13,675 nt of DNA from assembly GCA_003232965.1 (NCBI GenBank), contig QIKG01000138.1:1-13675 (forward strand). Reading direction: 5' to 3'. Every line of letters starts with the position of its first letter. Position 1 is the stretch's first letter. Position numbers and translations under genes: made by a program. Under the pieces are notes generated by a model, which saw only the letters and a list, made by a program, of their open reading frames with translations, ran no database searches and had not been told where the DNA came from. Below, one piece after another: positions 6,609-13,675 of this stretch. The stretch comes from Oceanospirillales bacterium (GTDB lineage: Bacteria > Pseudomonadota > Gammaproteobacteria > Xanthomonadales > SZUA-36).

Positions 6609-7012
6609 TATTGTAAAAAAACATCCATTTAGTTTCTTACCGCTACCCTAGTACGATATAAATTGGCGAAATTGATAACAAAATATTCACAATAGTCCTA
6701 AATGCGCCTGACGGCTTCAGCAGAGACCGTTGAAAAAACACCAGCTATTACGCGACACTTTTATGAACTATAATTGATGTAGTTTAACAAAGAACCGTCT
6801 GAATTGAGATAATAAGTTTAATTTCCTGAGAAAGATGACCCGCTATTATAGTTCATAATTACTTTTGCCAAAGGCACATACACTAATGAACTATACACAA
6901 CTGAACGAGAGTGAAAGGCACCATGTTTATGCTATGAAAATTGCAGGATACACACATAAAAAAACAGCCCGACTTGTCAATAAAAACCCATCAGCTGGTT
7001 GGATTAACTAAA
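6609..7012. other. 404-base divergent intergenic region
   Basis: No credible gene. It is AT-rich and separates the GT-A-like gene (minus) from the sulfotransferase (plus), so it should hold two promoters. A 26-codon frame from an ATG at 6934 ending just before 7013 and a four-codon frame at 6923 after GAAAGG could be leader peptides, but nothing supports this. The main structure is the repeated ATGAACTATA motif at 6761-6895. Confidence 0.6.
6761..6895. promoter_or_regulatory. Three copies of ATGAACTATA, two forming a 14-base perfect inverted repeat
   Basis: TTATGAACTATAAT (6761-6774) recurs as its exact reverse complement ATTATAGTTCATAA (6845-6858). The core ATGAACTATA appears a third time in direct orientation at 6886-6895. 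Spacing centre to centre is about 84 and 39 bases. A 10-mer three times within 135 bases is not expected by chance. This looks like a multi-site operator controlling one or both divergent genes, or the ends of a small excised element. The regulator is unknown and not in the window. Confidence 0.5.
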
Positions 7013-8002
7013 ATGGATACATTTGTCTTTGGGGTTGGTTGCTCTGGAACAACCATGATCTACAGCTTATTGCAGACAGTTTATGCAAGGCTTTACGACG
7101 AAAATTATATTTCCAGTTATGAACCTTTTATCTGGGATAGGGAAAAATTTAATTGCCCCTATCAAAAAGCGGTCAAATACTTTGGTAGGACTAGTTCATT
7201 ATCAATTGAGGGAATCTATAATCATGTAAAAACCCCATTGTTTATCAATTCTGCGGATAAAGAAGGCTATATCAATAATGAGTTTTTCCGATACTTTTCG
7301 GCAACTCAAAGAGCATCAAGACCGCATCTGGCAAAGTTTATCCGAGCCAATGGGCGCATGTCTGTTTTTCGCGCATTAAACCCTGAAGCAAAGATGTTGC
7401 TTATCATCCGCAACCCGGTAGATAATGTCAATTGTGCAAAATATAAATTTTCTTTTTATGGCGCTGACTTTCATCCTTCTGATTATCCCCGTCTTTGCGA
7501 GCAATTAGCTGCCGAGAATAAGTTAATATTAGATAAAGAAAAGTCACAGTGGGGACAAAGACAAGCGGAGTACTGCCACCAAATGAACACTGCAGCGGTA
7601 GAATTTGCAAGAGTTGATGGCAATACAAAAATTATAGAATATGATTGTTTTATCCAAGATAAGGCCACTGCAGTAATTGAAGTATGTGATTTTCTTGGTG
7701 TTATAAATAGGCTTGGGTTAACTGAACAATTGGGTCGTGTTACTGGCCCAATGACAGGGTCAATAACCTTAAGCCAGCCTGAATATGAAGCGATATTGCC
7801 ATATGATCTTCTTTACACTAGGCTTACAGAAAGAGCTGGCGTTATTAGAGGGCTTAGTACAAAAAATATACAGAATCATTACGGTGGTAATTGTGCTAGT
7901 GATGATCTGGACCCGGCGCACATGGAGTCGACTACAAATCGTCTGCGACAAATTATAAGGCTACAAAAGAGCAAGTTGAGGAAATTTGAGAATGGTGTGT
8001 AG
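7013..8002 (+). CDS. Sulfotransferase family protein
   Basis: Probably transfers sulfate from PAPS to a sugar or other hydroxyl acceptor. The 5'-phosphosulfate loop is FGVGCSGTTMIYSLL (residues 6-20), a variant of G-x-x-R-S-G-T-T with Cys replacing Arg. The 3'-phosphate site is MLLIIRNPVDNVN (128-140). The chosen ATG at 7013 gives 329 residues with the loop at the N-terminus, as is normal, and has GGA nine bases upstream. An upstream TTG at 6941 would add 24 polar residues without a ribosome site and is less likely. No signal peptide or membrane helix is present, so it acts in the cytoplasm, presumably on a lipid-linked or nucleotide-activated glycan before export. The charged C-terminus (RLRQIIRLQKSKLRKFENG) may be a short coiled coil. 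The acceptor is unknown. Confidence 0.8.
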   Translation: MDTFVFGVGCSGTTMIYSLLQTVYARLYDENYISSYEPFIWDREKFNCPYQKAVKYFGRTSSLSIEGIYNHVKTPLFINSADKEGYINNEFFRYFSATQRASRPHLAKFIRANGRMSVFRALNPEAKMLLIIRNPVDNVNCAKYKFSFYGADFHPSDYPRLCEQLAAENKLILDKEKSQWGQRQAEYCHQMNTAAVEFARVDGNTKIIEYDCFIQDKATAVIEVCDFLGVINRLGLTEQLGRVTGPMTGSITLSQPEYEAILPYDLLYTRLTERAGVIRGLSTKNIQNHYGGNCASDDLDPAHMESTTNRLRQIIRLQKSKLRKFENGV

Positions 8003-8169
8003 TGCTATAGCTTCAGGTCACAAGATAGAATGTAAGCATTCGGTTGCTCCTGCTTGGGAGAGTTGAGCGTAGGATAGAGGAAGCTTGGGCCTGTGTTTGC
8101 GTATTAAATCAGGGAGACAGTCCATGTGAATGACACCAGAGGAGCAAGATTTCTTATAATGATAAAATC

Positions 8170-8976
8170 ATGATGAAAAATTTAATTATTACCGGCATAC
8201 CTCGCTCAGGAACTACCTTGACAACAGCCATTGTGGATAGTTATGAAAATACTGTGGGTATCAGTGAGCCGGTCTGGCAAGCGAAGTGGAGCCGGGAAAT
8301 GACTGATCGTAAGGCCTATGTTCAGTGTCTGGTCAAGGATTTCTCAGACATTCGCGATAAAGTAGTTAACGGCGGCAGCATCCAAGATCGGCGTAGTCCG
8401 GCAGGCCTAGTTAATACCAATTATTATAGGGATGTTGACAATGCCGGGCCTGGTGATCCGCGTGATTTAGAATCGATTTCCTGGGAAGGTATGAATTCCG
8501 ATTTCATCCTGGCAATGAAACATAATGCGCATTACACTTGCGTGTTGCCGGATTTGCTTGAACAGACCAATTTTGCTGTCTTAGCTGTCATCCGCCACCC
8601 GGTACCTACGATTTTATCTTGGCGGGCATTAAATATTCCAATCAGTCGCGGCACAATGCCTGCCGCAGAGCAGTTCTGGCCAGAAGTCGCTGAGATTAGG
8701 CAGCGGACTGATGACCTTTTAAGAATACAAGTGGAGCTATATGGCCTATTTTGTATGCGCTATCAGCTGTTGAGAGAAAAAATTCAGCTTATACGCTACG
8801 AACAATTGATACGCAATCCCGCGCTGCTGAGTGAGTACTTGGGTCGTAATTATGTGGGTGGAATCGAAATCAAACCTCGGAACTGGCGTAGTGAGCATTC
8901 GCAGCTAGAAATACAAGAAGTTGAGGAGTATATAAAACAGTATTGTCCCATAGCATTTGAGTATTATCCAGATTAG
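8170..8976 (+). CDS. Sulfotransferase family protein
   Basis: A 268-residue PAPS-dependent sulfotransferase candidate. The 5'-phosphosulfate loop is IITGIPRSGTTLTTAIVD (6-23), a canonical match including Arg12, Ser13, Gly14, Thr15 and Thr16. The 3'-phosphate motif is LAVIRHPVPTILSW (138-151), with Arg142 and Ser150 in the expected places. AMKHNAHY (115-122) corresponds to the usual K-x-P acceptor-side strand. Length is near the minimum for the family. Adjacent Met codons 1 and 2 are both possible starts; neither has a good ribosome site, while GGAGG-like sequence at 8139-8144 is too far upstream. It lies 167 bases after the previous sulfotransferase and 75 bases before the fusion gene in the same direction, so co-transcription is plausible. 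The 8003-8169 gap shows no gene. Confidence 0.85.
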   Translation: MMKNLIITGIPRSGTTLTTAIVDSYENTVGISEPVWQAKWSREMTDRKAYVQCLVKDFSDIRDKVVNGGSIQDRRSPAGLVNTNYYRDVDNAGPGDPRDLESISWEGMNSDFILAMKHNAHYTCVLPDLLEQTNFAVLAVIRHPVPTILSWRALNIPISRGTMPAAEQFWPEVAEIRQRTDDLLRIQVELYGLFCMRYQLLREKIQLIRYEQLIRNPALLSEYLGRNYVGGIEIKPRNWRSEHSQLEIQEVEEYIKQYCPIAFEYYPD

Positions 8977-9051
8977 AATTATCTGTTCTGGTCAGTTTTA
9001 ATAAATTTCATCTAAAGATTTTTTGGTTAAAAACTAGTTGAGGACAGTTCA

Positions 9052-10647
9052 GTGGGACAAGAACGAGAATATCCGATTTTAAATAATTCATTGGGAACGC
9101 CAAAAAGGCCCATCAGCTTCGTGGTGGTCATCTATTCGGATGAATATCTCTATAACTTTTCCAAGTCTGAATGCGTGGCAAACCCGATCAATGAAGTAAT
9201 TGAAGTAAACAATGCCGCCAATCTGTATTTTAATAGCTTATCCCAGGCCATCATTCATGGCCTTCAGCATGCCCAGCATGAACTAATCGCCGTAGTACAT
9301 GAAGATGTATTGCTGATAAAAGGTTGGCAAGCGCAATTCGAGCAGTCTTTGGCCAAACTGGAGATAGATGATGCTCAATGGGCTATGGTTGGTGCTGTGG
9401 GTCGGTTGCCGGAAGGCATAGTACGGGGTCACTGGAGCGACCCTTACCGATACAAGAATACTTTTGCCGAGGGTAAGTCCTATTGCGAAGTTGATGAGCT
9501 TGACGAACAGTTAATGATTTTTCATAAATCAAGGCTTCCAGACTTTGATAAAGACTTTCCAGGAATACATCATATTGGCCGAGAATTAGCCCTCGGAATG
9601 CGTAATTCAGACTTGAAGACCTATGCCATTGATGCACCCACCATACATAAATATGCCGATGAAAAAGGCAGGCTGATTTTAAACGCTCAAGCATCCAAAA
9701 AAATCCTTGACCGCCGGAGCCTCACATACTTAGCTGATAAGGCCTGCTGTGACAATTACCTCGCCCATAAATGGCCCCAGTTTACGCATATTTATACGCA
9801 CCAAGATGAGTTTAACATTCCCTTTAGTAATCCAGGTAAACTGGCTCAGTTAGATCGGCCAATTATCCTCCTGTCCAGGGGCGGTTCGGGGTCCCGTTTG
9901 ATCAGCAATATGGCTGAAGATGCAGGCGTGTTTTTGGGGAACGAGGTCAGCGTATCCGGCGATTCGATGGAATTGGTGGTTCCATTTTATCGATCAATTA
10001 CAGAGAAATACCGATGTTCGGCTAGCTGGCAGAAAAATCAACGAATTCCCAGGATTCGGGCAGCTGCCGCTAAAATGATGCAGACTCTGGATGAGAACCT
10101 ACCCTGGGGCTTCAAGTTGCCCGAAAGCCTTTTGTTACTTCCTGAGTTGATGTCTGCATTCCCAGACGCAAGCTACATTAGTTTAATTCGCGATCCGTTG
10201 AGTATTTGTTTGCGCCGGACTCATATGACGGCCAGGCTGGATAACCATATTGGGCGCATCGCTTTACCGGAAGCTTATGATTACCTTAAACGGGATCGGT
10301 CTCGAATATTGGAGGACAGCCCCGCGGAGCATATGGCCTACACCACAGTACATCAACTGCAACTGCTGCAAAAATCCGAGTGCTTTCGGAGTGATGATAG
10401 CGCTCTTATCTTGCGCTTCGAAGACGTTATCCACCAGCCACGGCAAGCAATGGATACACTGTGCATGTGGCTTGGTCGGAAACCTGAAAAGTATCGCGTG
10501 GCTGATCGCGTGAGTGTTAATCGGGCGCTTAATCCACAGGAGGTGTATCCCGATCAAGTCGTTAGCAAGGTTGAGGATATATTGAGCGAAGTTAGAAAAG
10601 ACTTTGGATACTTAAGGAGAAGAAAAACTCATATTTGTATCGACTAA
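9052..10647 (+). CDS. Bifunctional fusion: StrF-like glycosyltransferase domain plus sulfotransferase domain
   Basis: A 531-residue two-domain protein. Residues about 20-225 resemble the StrF/Glyco_tranf_2_5-type GT-A domain. They contain ISFVVVIYSDEYLYN (21-35), the acidic site LIAVVHEDVLLIKGW (78-92) with H-E-D at the metal position, WAMVGAVGRLPEG (110-122), and CEVDELDEQLMIFHK (145-159). Residues about 268-525 are a sulfotransferase. They contain PIILLSRGGSGSRLISNM (270-287), a variant phosphosulfate loop ending S-G-S-R instead of S-G-T-T, and YISLIRDPLSICLRR (375-389) as the 3'-phosphate site. A CSASW/PRIRAAAAKMM linker lies within the second domain. The GTG start at 9052 is well supported by GAGGA at 9040-9044. 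One polypeptide could add a sugar and sulfate the same glycan. Both roles are inferred from motifs. Confidence 0.75.
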   Translation: MGQEREYPILNNSLGTPKRPISFVVVIYSDEYLYNFSKSECVANPINEVIEVNNAANLYFNSLSQAIIHGLQHAQHELIAVVHEDVLLIKGWQAQFEQSLAKLEIDDAQWAMVGAVGRLPEGIVRGHWSDPYRYKNTFAEGKSYCEVDELDEQLMIFHKSRLPDFDKDFPGIHHIGRELALGMRNSDLKTYAIDAPTIHKYADEKGRLILNAQASKKILDRRSLTYLADKACCDNYLAHKWPQFTHIYTHQDEFNIPFSNPGKLAQLDRPIILLSRGGSGSRLISNMAEDAGVFLGNEVSVSGDSMELVVPFYRSITEKYRCSASWQKNQRIPRIRAAAAKMMQTLDENLPWGFKLPESLLLLPELMSAFPDASYISLIRDPLSICLRRTHMTARLDNHIGRIALPEAYDYLKRDRSRILEDSPAEHMAYTTVHQLQLLQKSECFRSDDSALILRFEDVIHQPRQAMDTLCMWLGRKPEKYRVADRVSVNRALNPQEVYPDQVVSKVEDILSEVRKDFGYLRRRKTHICID

Positions 10648-10774
10648 CGGCACAATAGCATCGGTTAATTAAGGTCGCGGTTAGGCAATATGGAGTAGTG
10701 ACTTCCTCAATCTATATCAGCAATTATATCGATAGATAGCCCTAAAAACGGTGGCTTTTAGAGGTTACTATTTA

Positions 10775-10783
10775 TGTTATGAT
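10775..10783 (+). promoter_or_regulatory. Extended -10 promoter of the GT8-like gene
   Basis: TGTTATGAT (10775-10783) is an extended -10: TG, one base, then TATGAT (5 of 6). No good -35 sits 17 bases upstream. The start would be near 10790 with a 36-base leader. A small hairpin CTAAAA/TTTTAG at 10742-10761 lies just upstream, without a T run. The rest of 10648-10825 shows nothing. Confidence 0.4.
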
Positions 10784-10825
10784 CACTGCGGTTTATTGTT
10801 TTTATCAGCAAATAAGTAGATTGTT

Positions 10826-11557
10826 ATGAGTAAAAAACGTGCGATTATTTTTCTCGCCTGGGGTGAGCGTTTCGTCAAAGAAGTAGAGGAATGCGTAGTC
10901 GAAAGCGGCTTGTCCCATTATCCGATTTACCTCATCACTGATGAAGAAACCCCGGTCAACTTCACATTTGACCAACTTTACATAACGCGTGTTAATTTTG
11001 AACTGGATGGAAAAGTACGCAAGTGTGAACTCGCAAATCACTTGCCTGAGGGTTATGATTCATTACTGTTTCTGGATGTTGATACCCGGGTGATCGGTGA
11101 TATTGAGCTTGGCTTTGAAAAGGCTGAATTACACGGTATTGCCATGGCTCAGGCGACGCTATATAGCCTGGGTGCTTTTCGAAACTTTCGGGTCATTATG
11201 GAGCAGGAGGGAATCAAGTCTCAAGGACAATTACTCTACAACTCCGGTGTGGTTTTTATGCAGTTGACCGATGAAGTAAACGCGGTTTTTCGGATGTCAG
11301 AACAGCTGTCCAGAAAATACCCCGATGCACCCTGGGGCGACCAAACGTATTTAACCTTAGCTATGGAAATACTGAATTTTAATCCCTATACATTATCCAC
11401 TGCTTTTAATCATAGAGCCTTTGGCGAATATATCAGTGGTCGAGTTCGGATCTGGCATTCTTATAAGAAAATCCCTGATAATGTCAATGATGATTTACAC
11501 TTAAAATTTCGACGTTATGAGCATGGAAAAATCGTACCAGCGATTGTGACCAAGTAG
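10826..11557 (+). CDS. GT8/glycogenin-like glycosyltransferase, putative
   Basis: A 243-residue soluble GT-A enzyme candidate that would move a sugar from a nucleotide donor. The catalytic metal motif is LLFLDVDTRVIGDI (80-93) with D-V-D at 84-86. YNSGVVFMQL (138-147) is the N-S-G-V strand, PWGDQTYL (169-176) the G-D-Q loop, and FNHRAF plus IWHSYKK (209-215) supply late Asn/His positions. The order DxD, NSGV, (G)DQ and H is that of GT8 and nucleotide-diphospho-sugar transferase (PF03407-like) families. The N-terminus (KKRAIIFLAWGERFVKEV) begins the Rossmann fold directly, so little is missing. The ribosome site is weak (AAGTAG). The gene ends nine bases before the stop of the convergent sulfotransferase, with no visible terminator between. 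The acceptor is unknown. Confidence 0.75.
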   Translation: MSKKRAIIFLAWGERFVKEVEECVVESGLSHYPIYLITDEETPVNFTFDQLYITRVNFELDGKVRKCELANHLPEGYDSLLFLDVDTRVIGDIELGFEKAELHGIAMAQATLYSLGAFRNFRVIMEQEGIKSQGQLLYNSGVVFMQLTDEVNAVFRMSEQLSRKYPDAPWGDQTYLTLAMEILNFNPYTLSTAFNHRAFGEYISGRVRIWHSYKKIPDNVNDDLHLKFRRYEHGKIVPAIVTK

Positions 11558-11566
11558 TTTCCAGCA

Positions 11567-12415
11567 TCAATCGAACTGTTCGGTATATCCATGCCCCAGC
11601 AGAAACTCTTCAGTAATATCCCAAACATCCTGGATTTGTTGTTGATCCAAATCATTCGCCCACCGCGTAACCGAGACTTTATCGATAGAACGGTTGCGAT
11701 CCGTCTTTCCAGGGCCGAGCCCCTGAAAAATACCGGTATGGTTTAGGCAAAGCGGATTATCTGGTAAGCCACAATGTTTTACCAACAGGCTAACTATCGC
11801 CTCCTTGTTTGTAACCAAATCCTCATACTTTAATGACATCACATCAAGTTCGGCCTGACGGAAGCGGTCGGCCAACGACATTTTAATCAATGCGATAAGT
11901 GCCATCTTTTTATGTCGGGGGGTAGATGGGTCAGATAGTACTCGGATATAATCAACGAAATCCCGGCAGATGTGCGGTGCGGTCTGCATCAAACGCAGTT
12001 GGTTTTCCACCATTGGAATATGGCTTAGTCGCTGCATGGAAGCGACAACTCCGCGGATATCCCTGATCAGGTAAACAATTCGCGCAGTGGGAAATGCCAA
12101 AGCAATGGCCTGGTCGGAATAAGTTGCGTTTGGTGCTTTCAGTGCAATATGGGTTATTTTTGGGTTTGGCTTGCCTGCCACGCTGGCCCGTTCTTCAGGT
12201 TTCCAGTACTTCCGCCTCGCCAGCGCGCAACATGCTTCGAATGCCGTTCGGGTCGCCTCGTAATTGTCGACAAGCGCGGCATCCAGCCACTCGTAGAGAT
12301 GATCTTCTTCATCGATCAGCAGGACATTAGGGTGTGCCCCCAATATTTGTCCCACAAGTGTTGTTCCGGAGCGTTGAGCGCCGACAATGAAAATAAAAGT
12401 GAAGAAATTGCTCAT
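11567..12415 (-). CDS. Sulfotransferase family protein
   Basis: A 282-residue PAPS-dependent sulfotransferase with the most canonical motifs in the cluster. The 5'-phosphosulfate loop is FIVGAQRSGTTLVGQILGAHP (9-29), HIALKAPN (89-96) holds the acceptor-side K-x-P-like strand, and RIVYLIRDIRGVVASM (112-127) is the 3'-phosphate site. I start it at the ATG at 12415, which places the loop at the N-terminus and leaves seven bases after the stop of the upstream gene. An ATG at 12445 would overlap the upstream gene by 23 bases and adds ten residues unlike the family. It forms a two-gene minus-strand operon with the next sulfotransferase-like gene. The late segment GLGPGKTDRNRSIDKVSVTRW fits the C-terminal PAPS-binding R-x-G-like region of Sulfotransfer_3-type proteins. 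Confidence 0.88.
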   Translation of the reverse strand: MSNFFTFIFIVGAQRSGTTLVGQILGAHPNVLLIDEEDHLYEWLDAALVDNYEATRTAFEACCALARRKYWKPEERASVAGKPNPKITHIALKAPNATYSDQAIALAFPTARIVYLIRDIRGVVASMQRLSHIPMVENQLRLMQTAPHICRDFVDYIRVLSDPSTPRHKKMALIALIKMSLADRFRQAELDVMSLKYEDLVTNKEAIVSLLVKHCGLPDNPLCLNHTGIFQGLGPGKTDRNRSIDKVSVTRWANDLDQQQIQDVWDITEEFLLGHGYTEQFD

Positions 12416-12422
12416 GTAAAGA

Positions 12423-13190
12423 TTATTCCAATAGTTGGTAACCAAATCGCTGCATTAGGTCTTGATCGATATGCTGGTTAATGATGCCTATTGCTTCTTT
12501 GGATAAATTTTCACGCCATTCTTCATTACCATAATAATGTTGATAATCTATAAAGGTTCGGTTCTCATTTTTTGTTGAGCGTTCAAAATTCACGAAGCTT
12601 GTGGTTTTGCGTGGAATAGAAAACTGTCGGCTAAGCTGGCTGATGAAAACGGATGGCTCGGCCAGTATGGTTTCCGCAGTTTGATTCAACACATTCAAAC
12701 TATCCCCTGCGATAGCAAGGTAAGCACTATTTTTGATATTCCATAACTGCATCGGGTTATTCAGCACTTTACTGCAGCGGTCCCGCGGAAATGTTTCCCA
12801 TTCCATGCTGAGAAAATCTTCAAATTTCTCAGGGCTGGAGAAATTCGTATTATACGGTCGGCGATGCATGGAAAGTAGCCAGGAATAGGGATTCTTGGTA
12901 ATCGTAAGAAATGCCATATGTGGCCCGACAACCGAATAGGACTGTAAATGTTCTATAGACATTACTTTACTGTGCTTCCAACCCAGGTTGCGATGATAAC
13001 TAAGCGCAAAATACAGATCACGCAGCCATTGATTACCAGGTGCTTTTTTTTGTAGCTGTTTAAGGGCATCCGGAATGACACCTGGTAATTCCCGGACGGC
13101 TAAGTTTAGCGCAATGATTTGGCTAACATAGTTAGTCATAGTATTGCGTTCACCATAAATTTTAATGGTTTGGTTCATTGGCTCATTCAT
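12423..13190 (-). CDS. Divergent sulfotransferase-like P-loop protein
   Basis: A 255-residue protein of the bacterial sulfotransferase-like group with a G-E-R-x-x-G-T-N-Y loop. Here the loop reads IYGERNTMTNYVSQII (11-26), with Met18 where Gly is usual. LGWKHSKVMS (69-78) matches the family W-K-H strand, and AFLTITKNPYSWLLSMHRRPY (93-113) is the 3'-phosphate-type motif. FVNFERSTKNENR (199-211 region) and YYGNEEW follow, which also fit this group. ATG at 13190 has GGTGG/GGAT at a good distance; the Met at residue 5 is an alternative. It is the first gene of an operon with the sulfotransferase at 11567-12415. The loop change may weaken or alter cofactor binding. Acceptor unknown; a sulfate-transfer role is inferred from motifs and neighbours. 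Confidence 0.7.
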   Translation of the reverse strand: MNEPMNQTIKIYGERNTMTNYVSQIIALNLAVRELPGVIPDALKQLQKKAPGNQWLRDLYFALSYHRNLGWKHSKVMSIEHLQSYSVVGPHMAFLTITKNPYSWLLSMHRRPYNTNFSSPEKFEDFLSMEWETFPRDRCSKVLNNPMQLWNIKNSAYLAIAGDSLNVLNQTAETILAEPSVFISQLSRQFSIPRKTTSFVNFERSTKNENRTFIDYQHYYGNEEWRENLSKEAIGIINQHIDQDLMQRFGYQLLE

Positions 13191-13498
13191 GTCTTATCCA
13201 CCGAATAGCATAGTCATAACTCGACCAGAACCATACCATATTTGAACTATCTTCGGAGGGGAATAAGTGAAGGTATAAGAGTGATAAATTGCTATTGTAA
13301 TATGTTTGAACTTTGATACTAACACCACCTAAATAGAGCAAGCAGACCCATTGTAGTTTGCAAGATTCTCTGAGAGAACAGGGCGACTGATAACAGTATA
13401 TGTCATGTAAAAGTTGTATTCTAACGTTGTGATATTAGTTTAAGTTACAACTGATGAGCTAGTTTTGCATTACTTTGTCGTGCTACTATTACATTCAC

Positions 13499-13540
13499 CT
13501 TAAATATTTATTTGCTTTTATTCATTTGCTTTTATTTAAG
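13499..13540. repeat. Direct repeat of ATTTGCTTTTATT within an AT-rich dyad
   Basis: ATTTGCTTTTATT occurs at 13510-13522 and again at 13524-13536. The pair is bracketed by CTTAAATA (13499-13506) and TATTTAAG (13533-13540), which are inverted copies. This may be a curved-DNA or regulatory upstream element of the gene at 13664. Confidence 0.45.
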
Positions 13541-13603
13541 TATTTTAAGATCTAAGACATTTAAGTGGGCTAATAAACCCTACGATTTTTACAACACATC
13601 AGT

Positions 13604-13647
13604 GTTACCATTGTGGTAACGCCAATACAGAAAACGCCAACACAGAA
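13604..13647. repeat. Perfect 7-base dyad followed by a 15-bp tandem repeat
   Basis: GTTACCA (13604-13610) and TGGTAAC (13614-13620) form a perfect inverted repeat around TTG. The 15-base unit AACGCCAATACAGAA (13618-13632) is then repeated with one change as AACGCCAACACAGAA (13633-13647). The dyad could be an operator or a leader hairpin; the tandem repeat spaces it from the ribosome site of the next gene. Confidence 0.5.
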
Positions 13648-13663
13648 AACGAGGATATTAACT

Positions 13664-13675
13664 ATGAACATTCGA
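13664..13675 (+). CDS. Start of an unidentified gene (four codons in window)
   Basis: ATG at 13664 is preceded by a strong ribosome site GAGGA (13651-13655) eight bases away. Only MNIR is encoded before the window ends, so no function can be given. The structured leader just upstream supports a real, possibly regulated gene. Confidence 0.5.

Larger units (their letters stand above)
13191..13663. other. 473-base AT-rich intergenic region with repeats
   Basis: I see no gene. It contains the upstream region of the 13190 operon and the leader of the gene beginning at 13664. A direct repeat and dyad lie at 13499-13540 and a perfect dyad plus tandem repeat at 13604-13647. A TGAACTAT (13243-13250), partly matching the motif at 6761-6895, lies 53 bases before the 13190 start; a match this short can be chance. 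Confidence 0.6.

Noticed and set aside
6934..7014. 26-codon frame just before the sulfotransferase at 7013, and a four-codon frame at 6923
   Set aside because: Possible leader peptides, but no attenuator structure, repeated codons or conservation evidence is visible.
12149..12481. Plus-strand open frame opposite the minus-strand sulfotransferase genes
   Set aside because: Antisense to two proteins with clear sulfotransferase motifs; its product has no family features.
1..13675. CRISPR array, tRNA, rRNA, complete insertion sequence or phage genes
   Set aside because: No regularly spaced repeats, cloverleaf-like sequences, transposase/integrase or phage structural motifs were seen.

Overview
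The window looks like a gammaproteobacterial chromosome. The left part (about 1-4200) carries conserved housekeeping genes: hemN, queD, hemL, a rubredoxin gene and ubiA. Their products resemble Pseudomonas/Enterobacteria-type versions, and hemN has a textbook FNR/ANR control site. I cannot name the genus; a marine or soil gammaproteobacterium near Pseudomonadales/Cellvibrionales is only a guess. REP-like dyads occur at about 1154-1180 and 3183-3273.

Layout of the left part. hemN (partial, minus strand) runs off the left edge. Upstream of it is a perfect TTGATNNNNATCAA box placed exactly at -41.5 of a predicted hemN start site. On the other side of the box, a plus-strand segment with several nested hairpins ends in a strong intrinsic terminator and has no credible reading frame, which makes it a good small-RNA candidate. 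Next come hemL and queD, overlapping by one base on the minus strand. A rubredoxin gene is divergent from hemL, and ubiA converges on the rubredoxin gene. An inverted pair of REP-like palindromes separates rubredoxin and ubiA, and one of them supplies the ubiA stop codon.

The right part (about 4247 to 13190) is visibly AT-richer, has mixed gene orientation and contains almost only sugar- and sulfate-transfer enzymes. It holds a frameshifted family-2 glycosyltransferase remnant, an exostosin-like (GT47-like) glycosyltransferase and an orphan GT-A-like protein. It also holds two stand-alone sulfotransferases, a fusion of a StrF-like glycosyltransferase domain with a sulfotransferase domain, a GT8/glycogenin-like glycosyltransferase, and a two-gene minus-strand operon of two more sulfotransferase-like proteins. 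The five sulfotransferase modules have very different PAPS-binding loops, so they are not recent tandem copies. The likely joint task is building and sulfating an extracellular or surface glycan, or a glycosylated surface protein. No transporter, polymerase or PAPS-synthesis gene is visible, so this is probably part of a larger locus.

The right edge (13191-13663) is an AT-rich intergenic region with direct repeats and a perfect dyad. It leads into a plus-strand gene with a strong ribosome binding site, of which only four codons are present. The most notable points are the glycosyltransferase-sulfotransferase fusion, the sulfation cluster as a whole, the FNR-box-linked sRNA candidate beside hemN, and a triple ATGAACTATA motif in front of the first plus-strand sulfotransferase.
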